Part shown: piece by piece, positions 56,437 through 59,250 of the stretch
Layout: every line of letters begins with the position of its first letter
Numbering within the stretch: the first letter of the stretch is position 1
Origin: Calocera cornea HHB12733
Lineage: Eukaryota > Basidiomycota > Dacrymycetes > Dacrymycetales > Dacrymycetaceae
Reading direction: 5' to 3'
Length of the DNA stretch: 59,250 nucleotides
Assembly: GCA_001632435.1 (NCBI GenBank)
Contig: KV424040.1
Coordinates: 1 to 59,250, forward strand
Notes under the pieces: generated by a model
Databases searched by the model: none
Told to the model about the DNA's origin: nothing
What the model saw: the letters and a program-made list of their open reading frames with translations, nothing else
Made by a program: the position numbers and the translations under genes

Positions 56437-57333
56437 AGCTGGGCGATACTGGTCGTGAAGAAGGGAGGAGCAAACCTGAGAGGCACACCAATTGGATGGT
56501 GAAGGGGCATTATATGAGCAGAACCAAAGGAGGGGCAATGTCAGGGGTGCGGCGACCTGGTGGCAGGCAGGGTAACAGAAACGGAGAGGAGGGTTGGGCA
56601 TGGTTGCGGAACTGAATAGAAAGATAACAGGCGACACTGTGATTGGCAGGCATGGAAAGGGCAGAAATACAGTAGCCAAATTGGTCAAGGGTGTGAGTGT
56701 AGCAGAGGGACGCAGGAGGGAGACCCAAGGCGAAGGGAGACCCAATGAAACATAGAGGAAGAGGGGGCCAGGGACAAAGGCACTTTGAGGAAGCCCAAAG
56801 GAGCCCTAAGGAGCCCCAAGGAGCCTGAAGAGGCCTGAACAAGCCTGAAGGAGCCCGAATGGGCATGACTTAGCGCGGGTGGCAGAGGTAAAACAAGAGC
56901 CCGCAGGGGTCACCACGACTGTACAGGAGGGAGTACAGTGGCAGGATGAAGTGGTGATGGGCAAAAGGACAGATCCGTGGAATTGTGACTAGTTGGGGAG
57001 CAGCAGAACCAGTGAACTGCTGGGGGAAGAAGGGACAACTAGGTGAAATGGAAGAAAATGGGCATGGAGTAAGTAGAGAGATCACTGCTAGGATGCTTGG
57101 AGAGGCAAGGTTGATGGGGGGTCCCGGCAATGGTCTGAATTGCTGCCTAGTTGCGCAGGGCTTTATGTGTGGCTTAGGGACAGTCAGAAGGCATTTGCAA
57201 TGGATTGGGCATGTGTTGTTTGCAATGTGATTGGTAGTGAAGCCAAATGTGGGGTGACATGGCATCACGGCAGAATAAAAGCATAGCAAGGGAGCGGTTT
57301 GAGAAGCGACCGTCTGATAGAGAAGATGGGGTG
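56437..57333. other. non-coding or unresolved stretch
   Basis: Between the MYND remnant and the decayed integrase. Pro/Leu-rich minus-strand frames are present but alternate and lack motifs. A run AAGGAGCC(C/T)N recurs about seven times near 56790-56855. Confidence 0.4.
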
Positions 57334-58430
57334 TCAAACCGCCCTAAAACCATTACAAATGGCCAGCATGCAGTGCCAGCGTTCATGACGGGAAAGAGAG
57401 TTGGGCCGGAAGAGGAGGGGATGGGAGTGAAGAGACTGGTGGAGATGAGACACTTGGGCAGGAGTGTAGGGGTGAGGGGGAGGGTGACAATGAACAGCTT
57501 GTAGGATCGGAGGGGTTGGTTTGACGTTCAAGACCATTGCTGGGGATGAAGGGCAAAAGTGAGGCGGGTCCAGGGAAAGGGCTCTGGTGCAATGCTCCAA
57601 GCCGAAAGAGGCGGGGTTGTGATGCCACACAAGGTCATCATTGGGATTGATGACCAAATACAGGTTGATACTGCAAGCACCATATTGGAGGCAACCAAAA
57701 AGGAACAGATCTACCGGGCAATGGTCAGGGGTATCACAGCCCCAAATTGTGAGTGTGTGGTGGTTCCCCCTATGCTGGAAGGTCATGGCGTCCAGATTGA
57801 TGTCTTTGAGGAAAAGGTAGTGGAGCAGCCAAATGTGATGGTTGTTGAGAGGATCCAGTTGATCATGTATCTCCATGGTGTGAAAGAGCTCATACCACTT
57901 ATGGCCAAAGTTGGCGGTCACATTGACCCACATGCATTCGATTTGGGTGTTGTGAACCAAGCTGAGACGTTATGAACAGCAATTATATGAAAAAAGAAGA
58001 AAGACTGACCGACCCCAAATATAGGATCCTCTGTTGGGGCCTTGGTGGGATAGCATCCACTCTGCAACTTTGAGGTTTTCCCCACCATGGTCACCACAAA
58101 CGCAAGAGGGTGTCCCCAATCTTGACGGGCTTGCAAAAAAAGATCAAGAACAGTGAGAGCACAGTTATTGTCACTTGCCCAGATTGCAACTACACAACAA
58201 GAAAAGCTGTCAACAAAGGCGTGAATTACAATTTTCCAGCAGATGAGACCTAAGCAGGATATACGAATGGGGCAGGGAACTGCTGGGAAGGGGAGATGGG
58301 GACGCACCATGTTGGCCATCATGATACCAAAGGCTGTTTGGTCCAGCAACCTGGTAGGGCCGCCGGCAAAGAAGAACATGCCCAAATGGTCGTCGAACCA
58401 AATCAACTCTCTGAAGAACATTGGAGGCAT
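57334..58430 (-). pseudogene. degenerate rva_4-like integrase
   Basis: Two minus-strand frames joined by a frame change near 57950. The upstream one (from about 58300) reads KIVIHAFVDSFSCCVVAIWA and NNCALTVLDLFLQARQDWGH, which fits the D-containing IHG-x-DG-x-SR core and following helix of rva_4-like integrases. The downstream one reads VHNTQIECMWVNVTANFGHK, LDPLNNHHIWLLHYLFL and MTFQHRGNHHTL, matching the HN-x-RIERLW Glu motif and the last part of the family. The first Asp motif is poorly kept and the second is lost, so it is inactive. Relic of a different, older element than the 24.5-kb one. Confidence 0.65.
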
Positions 58431-58489
58431 GTTTCAGAGTGACGTAGCAGCCAAGGGAGACCAAAAACCCATTCAGCATTTGGAGAGAA

Positions 58490-59250
58490 ACATAGGGGAA
58501 CTGGATGTGCCATTGACAAATGACCGCTTCTAACTGGCTATCAGTGAGGGTCTCAATGGAAGGACATCAACCCGTGTAACAGCAGATGGTCTCGCCGTTC
58601 GCCAACTGATGGACGTCATAAAGGGGACAGCCAGGAGCTTGAACACCATGTTCATGCAGTTGCCTGCATAAAGTGCGGCTGGATATATTCAATGTGCAAG
58701 GGGTGGCAGACTTGCTGCGCATGAGGGAGGCCTGCTGATGGAAAGGTACCGGAATATGGAGAAGGGGACGGCCTCAGTGGCCATTGTAGCGAGGAATCGC
58801 AGCGGCAGGGTACTGGCAAGGAAGGTTGTCTAGAACTGCTTTTACAGCTGCTTTGAGATGTTGCTGCATGTGCAGAAAGTCTTCCTCAACCACATGGATC
58901 TCTTCGACCCAAAGGAAAGTATAGACCTGTGACAGATCCATTAACAAATATAGGAGGACGGGTACAGTGTGAGGGCAACAAACGGGATAGATTGGTGCAC
59001 AAAAAGAGGTGATCTCGCTAAGGGAGGCTTGCAGTCATTCTGGAGAGCCAGCATCTACATGTACACTGGTAGAGACACACTCTTTGAGGAGTTCAAAGTC
59101 GGCGGAGATTTGAGCAATAGTAGCGGTATGCAGGTCCATAGTGCTGACAGTAGAGGGGAGGCATTCCGGGGAAAAGCTTGGGACGGGTGGCCAGAAAACT
59201 CGAGCCAAAGACGGGAGGAGATGGCGGAAGACCGCGCCATTGGGCAGGGG
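58490..59250. other. unresolved tract with coding-like fragments
   Basis: A plus-strand piece near 58535-58670 reads GLNGRTSTRVTADGLAVRQL and then a stop; similar fragments follow to 58830. On the minus strand 59240-59055 reads LWLEFSGHPSQAFPRNASP. None can be assigned, and the window ends here. Confidence 0.35.

Noticed and set aside
1..59250. tRNA, rRNA or other RNA genes
   Set aside because: No T-loop GGTTCRANYCC-like blocks paired with A-box sequence and no rRNA-like text were noticed by eye. A covariance-model scan would be needed to exclude them.

Overview
The window looks like repeat-rich nuclear DNA of a filamentous basidiomycete, most likely an Agaricomycete. The genes carry many short introns (about 45-60 bp, GTRNGY donors, CTAAC-like branch sites, YAG acceptors), and the element families present (a Ty3/Gypsy element of the type widespread in mushroom-forming fungi, a Tc1 element, rva_4-like integrases, an alpha-kinase) fit that group. 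I see no rRNA, tRNA or bacterial-style operon. Almost everything recognisable is a mobile element or its cargo, and the elements are nested.

Layout. (1) 1-11198 is a Ty3/Gypsy LTR retrotransposon read on the minus strand. Its 3' LTR is cut by the window start, its gag-pol (10176 to 4135) is broken by frameshifts and a stop, and its 5' LTR is at 10560-11198. Between integrase and the 3' LTR it carries two intron-containing genes on the opposite strand (445-1166 and 1245-3246). Both splice into clean open frames. (2) 11199-29326 and 55260-59250 were one continuous tract before the Tc1 insertion. It is unclassified, decayed, repetitive DNA holding a solo LTR of the same Gypsy family (21589-22226), minisatellites, unidentified coding remnants, a MYND-finger gene fragment and a degenerate rva_4-like integrase (57.3-58.4 kb). 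(3) A Tc1/mariner element (29329-30381 plus 54908-55257, about 1.4 kb) is inserted at a TA inside a reading frame of that tract. (4) The Tc1 transposase gene is split by a single 24,520-bp insertion (30382-54901) with imperfect terminal inverted repeats and a 6-bp target duplication, TTCCAG.

The 24.5-kb element is the centre of interest. Unlike its surroundings, its key genes are intact once introns are removed: an HTH plus RVE-type integrase (about 48607-47121, minus), a complete PIF1-family helicase with all motifs (46575-44580, minus), an alpha-kinase with an N-terminal cysteine cluster (49762-52296, plus), a beta-propeller-like protein (40262-42322, plus) and several genes I do not recognise. 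Integrase and helicase probably form the mobility module; the kinase is probably cargo. I see no DNA polymerase B, packaging ATPase, capsid, RepHel or tyrosine recombinase, so it does not match Maverick/Polinton, Helitron or Starship elements. A second copy of the right terminal sequence lies inside it at 49256-49284, just left of the kinase gene, which suggests the kinase module was added to an older right end.
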